Shown: piece after piece, positions 12,508-22,005 of the stretch
Numbering within the stretch: the stretch's first letter is position 1
How the letters are laid out: the number at the start of each line of letters is the position of its first letter
Assembly: GCA_000222875.2 (NCBI GenBank)
Contig: AFRD01000133.1
Coordinates: 1 to 64,000, forward strand
DNA length: 64,000 bases
Reading direction: 5' to 3'
Origin: Periglandula ipomoeae IasaF13
Lineage: Eukaryota > Ascomycota > Sordariomycetes > Hypocreales > Clavicipitaceae
Translations under genes and position numbers: made by a program
The notes under the pieces: generated by a model
The model's input: only the letters and a program-made list of their open reading frames with translations
The model's database searches: none
What the model was told of the DNA's origin: nothing

Positions 12508-13315
12508 TCATCGACCGTGCACCTGAATCTCCTCCTCAGTCATTCCAAGCCTATTGTTTTCAAACATAGCCCGTTCGATGTACGGCAGCTTGTCAACAGC
12601 TTCACTCCATGCCTTCGTGTTTGGCCAATTGTCAAAATCAATCTTGGCGTTTTTCGCCACCCTAGGGTTAGCCAGGGGTTGAATCGCAAAGTCGGCTAGG
12701 GTCGGGCGGTTCGCTAGGGCAACCCATTTCTGGCCAGGCTCACTCAGTCTCTTCTCTAAGATGTCATATTCTCTTTTGATTGCGTCTTCAATGACTTTTA
12801 GCGCAGGAGCAAGCTGAGGATCGTTACGCAACTTGAGTCACCATTCTCCCGTAGCACCCACGCCGGCAGTGTACGCAATGAGCCAATTCATGACCTGCGC
12901 TCGCTCAATTGCGGTCTTGCCGATATACAGTCCGTCTTTGTCATACTTGTCACAGAGATATATCAGCATGGAAGTGCTATCAAACACGTTCAATCGTCGC
13001 CTCTCCCCATTGCCGGCTTCAAAGACATCCACATCTTCCATTGCTGGGAGCTGCTTGTAGGGATTGATCTCATGATACCGAACCTCATCCGGAAGAGACT
13101 TGATTAGGTAAATAGAGTAGGGAACTTTGAGCGCTTCAAGAATCATGAGAGGCTTGAGACTATTCGCAGTGGGAGCCGGAATAGCTAATTCGGGTCAGCA
13201 AATGCTGACATAAAGAAGGAGCTGTAAGCTCAATCTTCATACCTTTCCGCACGTAAAGAACTAGTCTGTCCTTGGGGACATCAGGATGCTTGGAATAGTC
13301 CTCCTGCGAGCCCAT
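12508..13315 (-). pseudogene. Glutathione S-transferase, GliG-like, interrupted by a stop
   Basis: Two exons (13315-13243 and 13184-12508; intron GTATGA...TTAG, 58 bp) make a 249-codon frame. The N-terminal thioredoxin-fold half has SLKPLMILEALKVPYS, EINPYKQLPAMED and the DSTSMLIYLCDKYD stretch; the C-terminal half is all-helical (NRPTLADFAIQPL), as in Ure2/GliG-type GSTs. A TGA at 12838-12840 (codon 140) falls inside the interdomain helix region; the frame before and after is clean. GliG adds two glutathiones to the activated diketopiperazine, the committed sulfur step. If the stop is real only the N-terminal half could be made. Confidence 0.86.
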
Positions 13316-13570
13316 GTTGATTTGTGATTAGATAAGACTATGCACAATAAGATTGTCCTCTGGCCTAACGTGATTGTATAGATGTCTGTTGTGGTTCTAA
13401 AGCTCAGGGAAGAACACCAATCCCCGTGGCAATATACAAATGCCTATCAATCTGTTGTTGCTCACCTCATCACTTAATGGGCTTTAGTCCCCGCTGCGGC
13501 TATATTTAGTGACCGGTCAGTTCCCGGACACAGGCATGTCACGGACGGAGAATGGTTTCCATTGCAGCAC

Positions 13571-13584
13571 CTCGGTCTCGGTGA
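13571..13584. promoter_or_regulatory. CTCGGTCTCGGTGA element upstream of GST
   Basis: Shares 13 of 14 bases with 10128-10141 upstream of the P450. It is about 260 bp upstream of the GST start codon. Confidence 0.4.
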
Positions 13585-13658
13585 ATCGTGCTTACAAGTC
13601 TTTGATACGCTCCGGGCTAAAACCGGGAAACAATTAGCGTGTGGTGAATACTCACCGA

Positions 13659-13669
13659 TCGGACACCGA
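13659..13669. promoter_or_regulatory. TCGGN3CCGA site (TCGGACACCGA)
   Basis: Exact match to the palindrome TCGGN3CCGA reported as common to ETP cluster promoters and proposed as the SirZ/GliZ binding site. It lies about 345 bp upstream of the GliG-like start. This supports control by the Zn2Cys6 gene at 20811-22005. Confidence 0.65.
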
Positions 13670-13964
13670 ACCGGTGATTCAGTCCAGTGAAATTACCTCA
13701 GTTCGGCTTTTTTTCGCATGACTTATGCGATTTGCGCACAAAGGCCGCTTAATCGAAGAGTCCATTAGCAGGTCCCAGGAGGCCAAAGTGAAAGCATCAC
13801 GCTGAGGAACCATTCCCGTAGAAAAGAAATAGCATTGTTTACTTGTCCACGAATTCAGCCATGAAAACTCCGTTGTATTATTTGTGTCCATGACATTCAA
13901 TGAGGGATGCAATCTAGCCTAGTTGATGTGTAATGCCCAAAATTCTACTCAAGAGCACTTGCAC

Positions 13965-15647
13965 TCAAGAACCCTGTCCCCCCTGGGATGGAGTCACCTT
14001 TGGCTTCTTCAATGATCGCCACTGGATACCAATCGCCCCGAGCAACGTTCCTGCACATAAGCCAGTGACGATGAAGAAAACTACACCAATAACATGGGCG
14101 TAGACCGGTATGACCTTGGGCAGCTGGTCCGTATTAAAGAGATTCTTGAAGTCGGTCAAACCTCCCTCAATTATTTTGCGGGTATCGAATCCCGGTAAAG
14201 TATCCGCAACGCCACTAGCAAGTCTGTTCAGGAACACGTTCTGTGAGACAGCGACAAAGATTGCGCCTCCCAGCATCTGCATCATGTTAATGAAAGCGAC
14301 GCCGAAAGGTACATCCCTCTCAGCTAAGACATGCTGAGCGCATACAATTGGTTGCTGAAGACCGAAGCCAATACCAAAGCCCAGTAGCGCCTGATAGCCA
14401 ATCCATTTCGGCTGAGGCGTGTCCACATCGAAGGTCGAGATGAGGCCGGCTCCGACTGTCGCAAGGACAGTGCAAAGCAGCATTGAGGGATTGTAATAAT
14501 CTGTGATATTCGTGATCATGCCGGGAATGATGGACATGACTAAGAATCCCAGGATCAGTGGCATGACCATGACGCCTGACGAGAGCGCAGACGCGTTCTT
14601 GATCGCCTGGAAGTAGATTGGCAAGTAGGTGACTGCAATAAACATGGCTCCTGAGCTACAAAGCGCGAATATTGAAGCAAACCAGATGTTTCTGTTCTGG
14701 ACAATTGTCGTCGGTATTGTGCGCGACTTGGGCAAGAATACCTGGACGACCAGAAAAATGGCCGTCAAAATAGCGAAAACCACGAGCAGAGCAATGACAC
14801 GACTATCACTCCATGCGTAGACGGCACCGCCCCATTGAAGTCCTAGCACAAGACAGACAAGCGCTGCGACAAGTATGAGTATCTCGGGATCTTCGCGTAT
14901 ACCAATTTGTCCTTGAATGTCCAATTGGCATACGCAGGGTCGACAGGTGTTGTAACAAAAAATGTCAGAATGACTGCGGTGATCACGCCAAGAGGCACGT
15001 TGATAATAAAACACCATCGCCAGGTCGCGCCATCTGCAAAGGCACCGCCGATGAATGGACCGCACAAGCTTGTAATACCAAAAATTCCAGTGGTTATGCC
15101 AAGAAGAGCTGGACGGCGCTCCATTGGCGCCGCATGAACCAGAACAAGTGTGCTGCCCAGGAAGATGCCAGCGGCGCCAAGGCCGGCGATAGCTCTGCCC
15201 ACGATAAGTGTTGTCGAGTTCGGCGCGGCAGCGCATATGACGGAACCTAGCTCGAAGATTGCAAGAGCTATGAGGAGAACGATTTTGACTGACAAGGTCG
15301 TGTACAGTTTGCCATATGAAATTTGGAAGGAAGATGTTGTCAGCAGGTAAGCAGTGGTATACCAGCCGACATCCTTGATGGCTTTGAACTCATTTGTGAT
15401 GATGGGAACCGCAGTGGTGATGATAGTTTGGTCCTGCGAGCGCGATTAGTTGCTTTGTTTAACTTGGAAGCTGAGGAAGTCCAGAGCTTACCAGACCACA
15501 AAGGAACAGCGACAAGCAAAGCGAAACAACGATGATCAGGAGCTTGAGACCGGAGGCATATTCTTTCTTCCGCTCGGTAGTGTCGCGGTCAGTCGTGTTA
15601 GCTTCCATGGCTGTCTGCACTTTTTTCTCAGCTTCACTGTTGGACAT
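13965..15647 (-). pseudogene. MFS drug:H+ antiporter, GliA-like, with frameshift
   Basis: Exon 1 (15647-15492) carries a charged N-terminus and the first membrane helix. After a 58-bp intron (GTAAGC...CGCAG) exon 2 (15433-13965) supplies the rest, about 541 residues in total and about 14 membrane segments as in DHA14-type exporters. Family signatures: DQTIITTAVPII after helix 1, GRAIAGLGAAG, and WRWCFIINVPLG. Near 14885-14910 the frame changes by one base between NWTFKDKL and the helix ILILVAALVCLVLGLQWGG. Only the first third would be made from the start codon. A splice explanation would remove that helix. Expected role: export of the cluster product at the plasma membrane. Confidence 0.85.
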
Positions 15648-16003
15648 TTTGTCGGATAAGGAGTTTATTGTACACTCGTGCACGCAATGAGGAATGTTAC
15701 AAAGACGACATTAGAGCAGGAACAGAGATAGAGAGAACAGAACACTGAGGTAAACTAGACAAGCAAAATGTTCTGTCAGGCGTTGCATCAGGCGTGCTCG
15801 GAAACTTCTCGGACACTAAACAGTAACACAGACATCACGGAGGACTGTCATGCAAGGTTGCATGCACCTTTGCCGAGACACTGAGCCGGATAAATGAGCT
15901 CCTACCACCATGAACGACACTGAAATTAAAAGCAAAGGCCATTTAAATGAGGCGGTCTTTGTTCGTGGCTCAGTATTTTTGGCCGTCGTCACCAGCCTAG
16001 TTC
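15648..16003. promoter_or_regulatory. Divergent promoter, exporter and cyclotransferase
   Basis: About 356 bp between divergent starts. TCGGACACTAA near 15809 is an imperfect copy of the 13659 site (9 of 11 bases). No coding seen. Confidence 0.4.
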
Positions 16004-17023
16004 ATGCACAGCACCACAGTCACATTTTTGGACAATTCGGCAGCCATGAACACGAGCACGAGCACGAGCCCAGACGGCTCAGCATGGTATTTTGGATATG
16101 GGGCCAACATGGCCGCATCAGTTTTCATCGAGAGGCGCAAAATCCGACCACTGCGAACCGAAGTCGCTTACATCCCATCTCACGCACTGTGCTTCAATGT
16201 ACTGGGAATTCCTTACGTCGACCCTGGAAACGGAGGAATAAGGCCCCTTGATCAGGAAACAACCGACCCGACAGCCTGCGTGCATGACGTTGCTTATCTC
16301 TTGACATCAGACGATCTCAAAAAAATTGTATTGAGCGAAGGGTGCGTTGCTTATCCCGACCAGCCGGCCCCGTGAGGGCGGTTCGGCCCCTACCTATCAA
16401 GGTGCATATGCAATCAATATCAACCAGGGATCAAGCTGTGCTAACAAAAAACCCGGTTCGCAGCGGAGGGATCACATATAATGTTGTCAAGCTAAAGGCG
16501 AAGCTACTGCAGGACGGGGCGACCATCCAGGTGAATACCTTGATAGGCAGACATAATGTTGACGCTAAAAGAGAGCGACTTCCGTCGACGCGGTACATTG
16601 TGAGCATCTTCCTGTGCCATTATCTCCTGTGGCTGGCTCGATGCCGTCGCAGGAAATAGCTATTTTTTCTTTTTCTCAACGTTGACTAATAACGGTGGGG
16701 GCAACCGTCCTCGATCCACACAGGGTGTTTTGACGAGAGGCGCAAACGAGCAGAACTTGCCGCAATGGTACCAGCAGAAACTAGCGAAGCAAGCGACATA
16801 CCAACCCAGGAATGGCTGGTGGTTTCAGCTTGGCGTGACGCTATTCCTGTGGCCATGGACGCGGGCAGGAATCATCACGGAGAGATTGGTCTACAAGTGC
16901 CAAGGACCTGATGGACACGTTCCAGGCTGGTTCTTGTTCATTTTTGACTGCTTACTGCGGCTGATGTGGGCACAGCATGATTACATTAACGGGCCAATCT
17001 TTGGGCGCGGGGACGGACGATAG
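16004..17023 (+). CDS. Gamma-glutamyl cyclotransferase, GliK-like
   Basis: Three exons (16004-16341, 16464-16599, 16724-17023) with introns GTGCGT...CGCAG and GTGAGC...CACAG, each with a CTAAC/CTGAC-type branch point, give 257 aa in phase. The N-terminal WYFGYGANM (residues 28-36) is the cyclotransferase substrate loop; a VNTLIGRH stretch follows, then the GliK-type C-terminus with NLPQWYQQKL, a hydrophobic stretch and HDYINGPIFGRGDGR. GliK removes gamma-glutamyl groups from the bis-glutathione adduct before the dipeptidase and the C-S lyase act. Met at 16046 is an alternative start. The frame is fully open, although most cluster partners are broken. Confidence 0.86.
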
Positions 17024-17104
17024 ATGGGAATGAGGCTCAGAAGAGGACGAATCAAGCAAGTTCGTGTAACGCGCTATTTTTTCTTTCATCGTTACTGTTG
17101 CGTA

Positions 17105-18907
17105 TTACGCTACTTGTTGCTGCGGCTTGTCGTGCTCAGCATTAGGATACAATTTCTTCACATATGCTCTGATTCCATCAGGCCACAACTGGGGCACTCT
17201 ATCCTCCAAGACAGGAATCTTCCGATGCTGCGAGGCAGCGAATTCCTCTACTTTTTTCAAAACCCTTATCAAATTGAGACTAATGACTTTCTCCACGTTT
17301 TCAGGAGAAATGCCCCTCTCGAGCATCCTTGCCACAACGTTGGGGTATTTGGAAACATCTTCCAGACCCTGGACATGAGTCGGCATCCCGTCAAAATCGG
17401 AGCCCAAACCCAAGTGATCAAACCCTATTCTATCTCCAACGTAGATAATGTGGTCTACAACGTCGTCGACTGTCGACTTCTCGGGCTCTTTGTTTGTCAG
17501 CCACGGAATGAAGCTAATCATGATGATGCCTTTGTTCTCCTTGAGCTTGTCCAGAACATGATCCGGCACGTTACGCGCATGAGGGACTAAAGCATAGCTT
17601 GATTTAGAGAAAGAAAAAGCAAATTAGCGAAATGATACTCAGCCGTGCCTATGCTCTTGTGAACGTACGCAGAAGAACGTGAGAATATGACTGGTGCGAG
17701 TGATACATTCAATGCATCCACCATGGCTGCTTCACTGACATGAGAAAGATCCACGATCCTATAATCACGCCAGTTTAATTCGGGACTGTAAGTTTTGCGC
17801 AGCATGCTGCTTACATGCCTATACGATTCATCTCGCGTATCATGTCCCGTCCGTGAGAGGAGAGTCCATTGTGAGCTGGCGCTTTCGAAGTCTATCGAAG
17901 TAAGCACTCCAGGCTCTGACTTCCAGAAATAAGACAAGGCGCATTGCATAAACCTTCCACTTACAGCGCTATCAACGTAAATATTGTTCTTGCCATGAGC
18001 AAGGGTGATGTAGCGGACGCCAAGTCTGTGGAAGATTCGCAGTGCGCTGCTGCTATTCCCAATCTGATATAAGCCCTCTGCGCCCATGAGACTGGCGCAC
18101 TTGCCGCTCTTGAAAATCCGCATGATATCGTCTGATTTGTGCACAATCTCAAGCTTGTCAGAATATAGTTCCACTATGCGGTACAACAGGCCAATCTGTT
18201 GGATGGTGTCCCGCATACTTGGGAGGTGAGCCGCATCCGAGAAGTCATCTTCCTCCTTCGGGCTAACGCTGGTGTTAGAGACTAACTTTCTCTTGCTCCG
18301 TTTGGACGCTTGTAACAAAAATAAAAGGCGGCGCAAAATTGGCTGTACCACTCAACGTAGACGCTCCAGAACACTGCGTCGGCTTTGCTCTCGACCAATC
18401 GTTTCAAATCAACATGCCCTGCAAGCTCTCTATGCGGTTCAAAACGTTGGTCGACTTGAAAGTCATAGTACGCTCGAATCATGTGCATCCAGTCGTTATG
18501 TCCGTCTGATGGAGGTCAGCATCAGGCAATACAAGGTGTTTAGTTCGGAATATCGGCAAAAGAGGTGGGGGCCAAATCAATACCTATCAGAGGCACCTTG
18601 GACATCAAGGCCAAGGCCTGCTCGAGGCTCGAAGGCTGCATCGAACCCATCTTCTCAATGGTCGCAAATATTTCGCGTTGGCCTTCGGGCGGTGTCAAAA
18701 CAGATCGCTTACGATCTTGAATCCTGTCATCTATCGTGGCTGCCACCGGAGCCAGTCTCAAGGATGCTCCTGTAATCTGTCTGGTGACTTACAGAAACCC
18801 TTGGGCCTTTAACAAAGCCCTGAACAATGGTATGCTCGATCCCCGGGTGTCTTATTCGGCGATTCAGAATGCTTACTTTCCGAACCAATCACGTTCGTGG
18901 ACATCAT
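17105..18907 (-). CDS. Membrane-dipeptidase family protein, GliJ-like, zinc ligand replaced
   Basis: Seven exons fit in phase (18907-18877, 18769-18584, 18505-18349, 18262-17965, 17891-17815, 17758-17669, 17597-17105) for 443 aa. The M19 renal-dipeptidase motifs are DGHND (His75, Asp77), GAEG (Glu187), VDLSH (His256) and GSDFDG near the C-terminus. The fifth zinc ligand of this family is the His of the FSHSSA motif, 21 residues after the VDLSH His. Here that codon (17677-17679) is CGT and reads FSRSSA, so Arg277 takes the position. GliJ trims glycine from the cysteinyl-glycine intermediate. Without that ligand the binuclear site is probably impaired. The N-terminal exon is the least certain part. 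Confidence 0.82.
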
Positions 18908-19406
18908 GAGCCCCCTTAGTCATGGTCCTCTTCCGTCCCGCCCGCATCTCGCTTCCTTCGGCTCCGTTCCTCTTCGAGTGCGATCTGCAAAGCCGGGGCA
19001 GGCAAAAGTGCATGTCTCAAGAACAGGGCAACAGGTGGAGAACCCTGTGCTAGTTCCAAGATTGGGCAACGCAAAGCTGCTACAGTGTGTTTTTCTCGTC
19101 TTATTACATATTGTAAAAGTCCCTTGCAGGCCCTCTGTTGCATGCTCAGCGACCACACCATACAAAGAAATATAATCCAGCTCTGCGAAGCGCTTGCATG
19201 GACCTCAATTACATCAATGATTCTTGTTAGTCACAAATAAGGGCCTGCTCCCTTGTCTCAGATCTCCCGCTTTCTCCCGTACGTCAAATAATAGTGCCAC
19301 TAGTTCCCAACCCCCTGCAGTTCCTCGTGCAGCTCCCTTTCCAGCGTGTCAAACTCCTGCTCGTTTGGGAAGTCGGCTTTTCCTGTGTGACCAAGACGTA
19401 ATGTAG
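18908..19406. other. Intergenic, dipeptidase to methyltransferase
   Basis: No convincing gene. Overlapping reverse open frames at 18916-19165 have no recognisable family. The region includes the dipeptidase promoter and the methyltransferase 3' end. Confidence 0.45.
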
Positions 19407-20219
19407 TCAGCAAAACATGCGGCGCAAGTCTGGCCCGATCCAGACGCTCTTGGCGAAGGGTTTATTGCTTCCGGGCGTTCTGCAAGATGCAAACTTTGGC
19501 TTACCTGCCGTCATTCGTTTAATGGTGCGCAGCATGTTGAGGCACAGCTCAACAGACCATTCTGCTTCCTGTTTATTCTTCGCAGCCGCTCCAATGAACA
19601 CAGTCTGGACTTCTTCGTGAATCTCCTCGGCTCCCGTGTCCCGCAGCCAGCCGGACAGTCGGACGCCTGGATCAGGCAACTGGCCGAGGCTGACCCATGC
19701 AGCGACGGCGATGTCCCGAAAGCGCATCATGGCTTTGTGCGCGTTGCCTTCCTGGATTTTGAGCATGTTTCCCTCGTGCAGCTCGATCCAGCCGCCTGGT
19801 TTTGCGAGAGCAAATAAGTTAGCGACAGCTTGTTGCGTTTGTTCATCACTGCGGCATGCTGCAAGCACGAAGCGCTGATGGACAAGGTCAAAACTTCCCG
19901 GCGTGAACTTGTCCCATGGCTCAAAAATAGACTGCTTCTGTAGCGCCATGTTGCTGGGTCGCTGTGCTTCTGGCGGAAATTGCTCAATGGCAATGTCTGT
20001 CCCGATCAGCTGAGCCGTATCCGGCACCAGGGTTGCCAAGTCGAGAAGCCAATTTGCTTGCGCAGTTCCTGAATCTAAAACTCGCAGGTGAGGACATTCC
20101 AAGTCGATTGGTGACATGAGGAGTTTTCCTCCCATGATAGACTTGACGAGTTCGTGCTGCACACTGAGCCGGTCGTTCTCGCTTTGATGCCGCGACCTTC
20201 CATTCACAACTGACTCCAT
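19407..20219 (-). CDS. LaeA-like SAM-dependent methyltransferase
   Basis: Single open frame of 270 aa from ATG 20219. Class I Rossmann motifs: LRVLDSGTAQANWLLDLA (motif I, with Ala where Gly is usual in the loop), GTDIAIEQFP (acidic residue after strand 2), FDLVHQRFVLAA and LAKPGGWIELHEG (post II). This is the UMTA/LaeA-like class common in fungal clusters. In this locus it may N- or S-methylate the diketopiperazine, as GliN- or TmtA-type enzymes do; which one is inference. The start was chosen because the only upstream extension opens with GTG. A 23-bp GTAAGC...TTGCAG string near the 3' end looks like splice sites but is too short for an intron. No frame damage. Confidence 0.8.
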   Translation of the reverse strand: MESVVNGRSRHQSENDRLSVQHELVKSIMGGKLLMSPIDLECPHLRVLDSGTAQANWLLDLATLVPDTAQLIGTDIAIEQFPPEAQRPSNMALQKQSIFEPWDKFTPGSFDLVHQRFVLAACRSDEQTQQAVANLFALAKPGGWIELHEGNMLKIQEGNAHKAMMRFRDIAVAAWVSLGQLPDPGVRLSGWLRDTGAEEIHEEVQTVFIGAAAKNKQEAEWSVELCLNMLRTIKRMTAGKPKFASCRTPGSNKPFAKSVWIGPDLRRMFC

Positions 20220-20810
20220 GGTGATTAAAGGTGATCGAAGGATAAAAATTTCCCCCGAGTAGACGCTTCTTGTCAAGGTTCGAAAGGACTTGAGGGCCAC
20301 ACCTTGAGTACACCTTCTTTATAAGTGGTGCTTCATTAGCAATCCTTTTCGTGTTCGAGCTGTCAGGTGCAAGTCTTTCAACCAGGTTATTCTCGTTTTC
20401 ACTATGGAATTTGGTCTATCTACTTGAAATACCAACACTCACGCGCCACATATCGGCACAAAGGTCCATAGACATCTCCACATGCGGTTAAGCTTTGCGG
20501 TCCGATTAATTCAACGCCGAGAGTAGGGAACTGGTGCATGCCCGGTGTAGCTGGAACGGCGCTCCTCATCACCACGGGGCCACACTGAAAAGACGTTTGA
20601 CCATCCAGATTCTGCTCCATGTTTCTGGGCACAGCCAAGTTGTGCTAGTAAACTGAAGGCCAGCTACTGCCTAAGTCGTCATTTTAAGATTGAATGGCGT
20701 CATTCAGATAGCCGTTGCATCGAGTGAAATAGAACCGATTCCGTAGATTATAACTTAGAGTGATTTCCTTCCCGTCTAGTCTTTTTCGATATAAGTATCA
20801 TAGTTCGATT
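20220..20810. other. Intergenic, methyltransferase to regulator
   Basis: Methyltransferase promoter and 3' region of the transcription factor. No gene recognised. Confidence 0.45.
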
Positions 20811-22005
20811 CTATAAAGCCATTGCGGCTTCCTCGGCAATTCTCTCGAAACCTCGCTTGAGTCTTCTTGCTTCCGACTTGAGAAAGTCTACCTGAGCGGT
20901 TTCACTGCGCAAAAACTCGACTCTCGTTTCAAACTTCTCCACAACCTGCCTCAGCTTCGTGATCATCGAGCGCACAATGAACTTCTCCAGCATATCTCCT
21001 AGTTGGCCTGACATGTCATAGTTGCCAACTCTGATTTGAGCTCTTGGCCTGGGCGTCTCGTGTGATGAGTCCATGAAGGGGGGCATGAGTTCCAAGAGCA
21101 GGGATAGGACAACGGCGGCAAGTACATATACTTGGGCTTCTACACCACATGAGTGGCACTGCAGAAATCCCGATATACAGGATGCTGTCTCGTGAGTGCA
21201 TTGGAGCACGTCGTCCAGACCCGCCGCAGAACGGTCAGTCGTCGCAGTGTGCACATTGTTGATTTGCCGTGTCATTATCCGCACGCAGCAGCACGTCGTG
21301 GAGTCGGCGTATTCTCTCGAAGAATACGATGGTGTGCCTACAAAGACGCAATCTGTGTCCATTTGATTCGCTGTAGTGACATCTTCCACAGGCTTGGAGC
21401 TACAACTTTGCGGAGGCGTCTGGTAACCGTTCTGTTGAAGTTAGCATCCTGAACGATTATCATTCAACGACCAAACTCACCAAGAAAGAATCAAAATCGT
21501 CTGCTCCAAAATCTGGTACTGCCTCTTCAATCATGGGTAGATACGAATTCGGCGTGGCTGTGATTGGGTTGGGGGAGTTATTGCACTCAGAAGGTGGCAG
21601 CTCGATGAAATCAAGAACATCGTCTTCTGACCGAGGACAAGCTCCACTTGTCCTGCTCGTGATTTGATCCTTCTGTGCTTCGTGCTTAACTGCAGCTCTT
21701 GCTGCTTTCATTCGCTCAATTGTCTTCTTGTTCAGACTGCCCTTCGGCTTGCCCTGGTGGGCCCTGTAGCTATAATGGCAGGGCACGTTGCTGCGAGATC
21801 TCCATTAGCTGCAATCAGCGGAGGAGACAGGCAGAAGGATTCAAGACTGGAGAAGTGCAACCTACTCTCTCAGGCATCTTGTGCATGTTGGTTCTCCGGA
21901 ACAGCGAACCTTGGCCGCATGGCACGCATCACACGCCGAACGGAGCTTCTTCAGTTTTCCTTCCGTTGCCGGTGGGACGGGGTGTCGAGAGTCGCTGGTA
22001 AACAT
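20811..22005 (-). CDS. Zn2Cys6 transcription factor, GliZ/SirZ-like
   Basis: Three exons (22005-21866, 21790-21481, 21431-20811) with introns GTAGGT...CGCAG (75 bp) and GTGAGT...ACAG (49 bp) encode 356 aa. The zinc cluster is complete: Cys 25, 28, 35, 41, 44 and 51, spaced CX2CX6CX5CX2CX6C, the last Cys supplied by exon 2. The linker GKPKGSLNKKTIER follows, typical of AflR/GliZ-type factors. The C-terminus has a QCHSCG-like stretch, a hydrophobic helix and a coiled-coil-prone tail, as in AflR-family regulators. It should bind CGG-type sites as a dimer; the TCGGN3CCGA at 13659 and the palindromes in this region are candidate targets. The frame is intact. Confidence 0.85.

Larger units (their letters stand above)
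13316..13964. promoter_or_regulatory. GST upstream region with candidate regulator sites
   Basis: Lies between the GST start and the 3' end of the exporter. It holds two listed elements, at 13571-13584 and 13659-13669, and several CCGG/CGG-rich stretches. No coding potential was recognised. Confidence 0.5.

Noticed and set aside
14870..14910. Small intron to explain the MFS frame change
   Set aside because: The only GT...AG pair is about 39 bp and would delete a needed membrane helix without restoring the frame.
18916..19165. Overlapping reverse frames upstream of the dipeptidase
   Set aside because: Two frames cover the same DNA with equal quality and neither joins the dipeptidase in phase.
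19474..19515. 23-bp GTAAGC...TTGCAG intron at the methyltransferase 3' end
   Set aside because: Shorter than any functional fungal intron; the unspliced frame is open to a normal stop.
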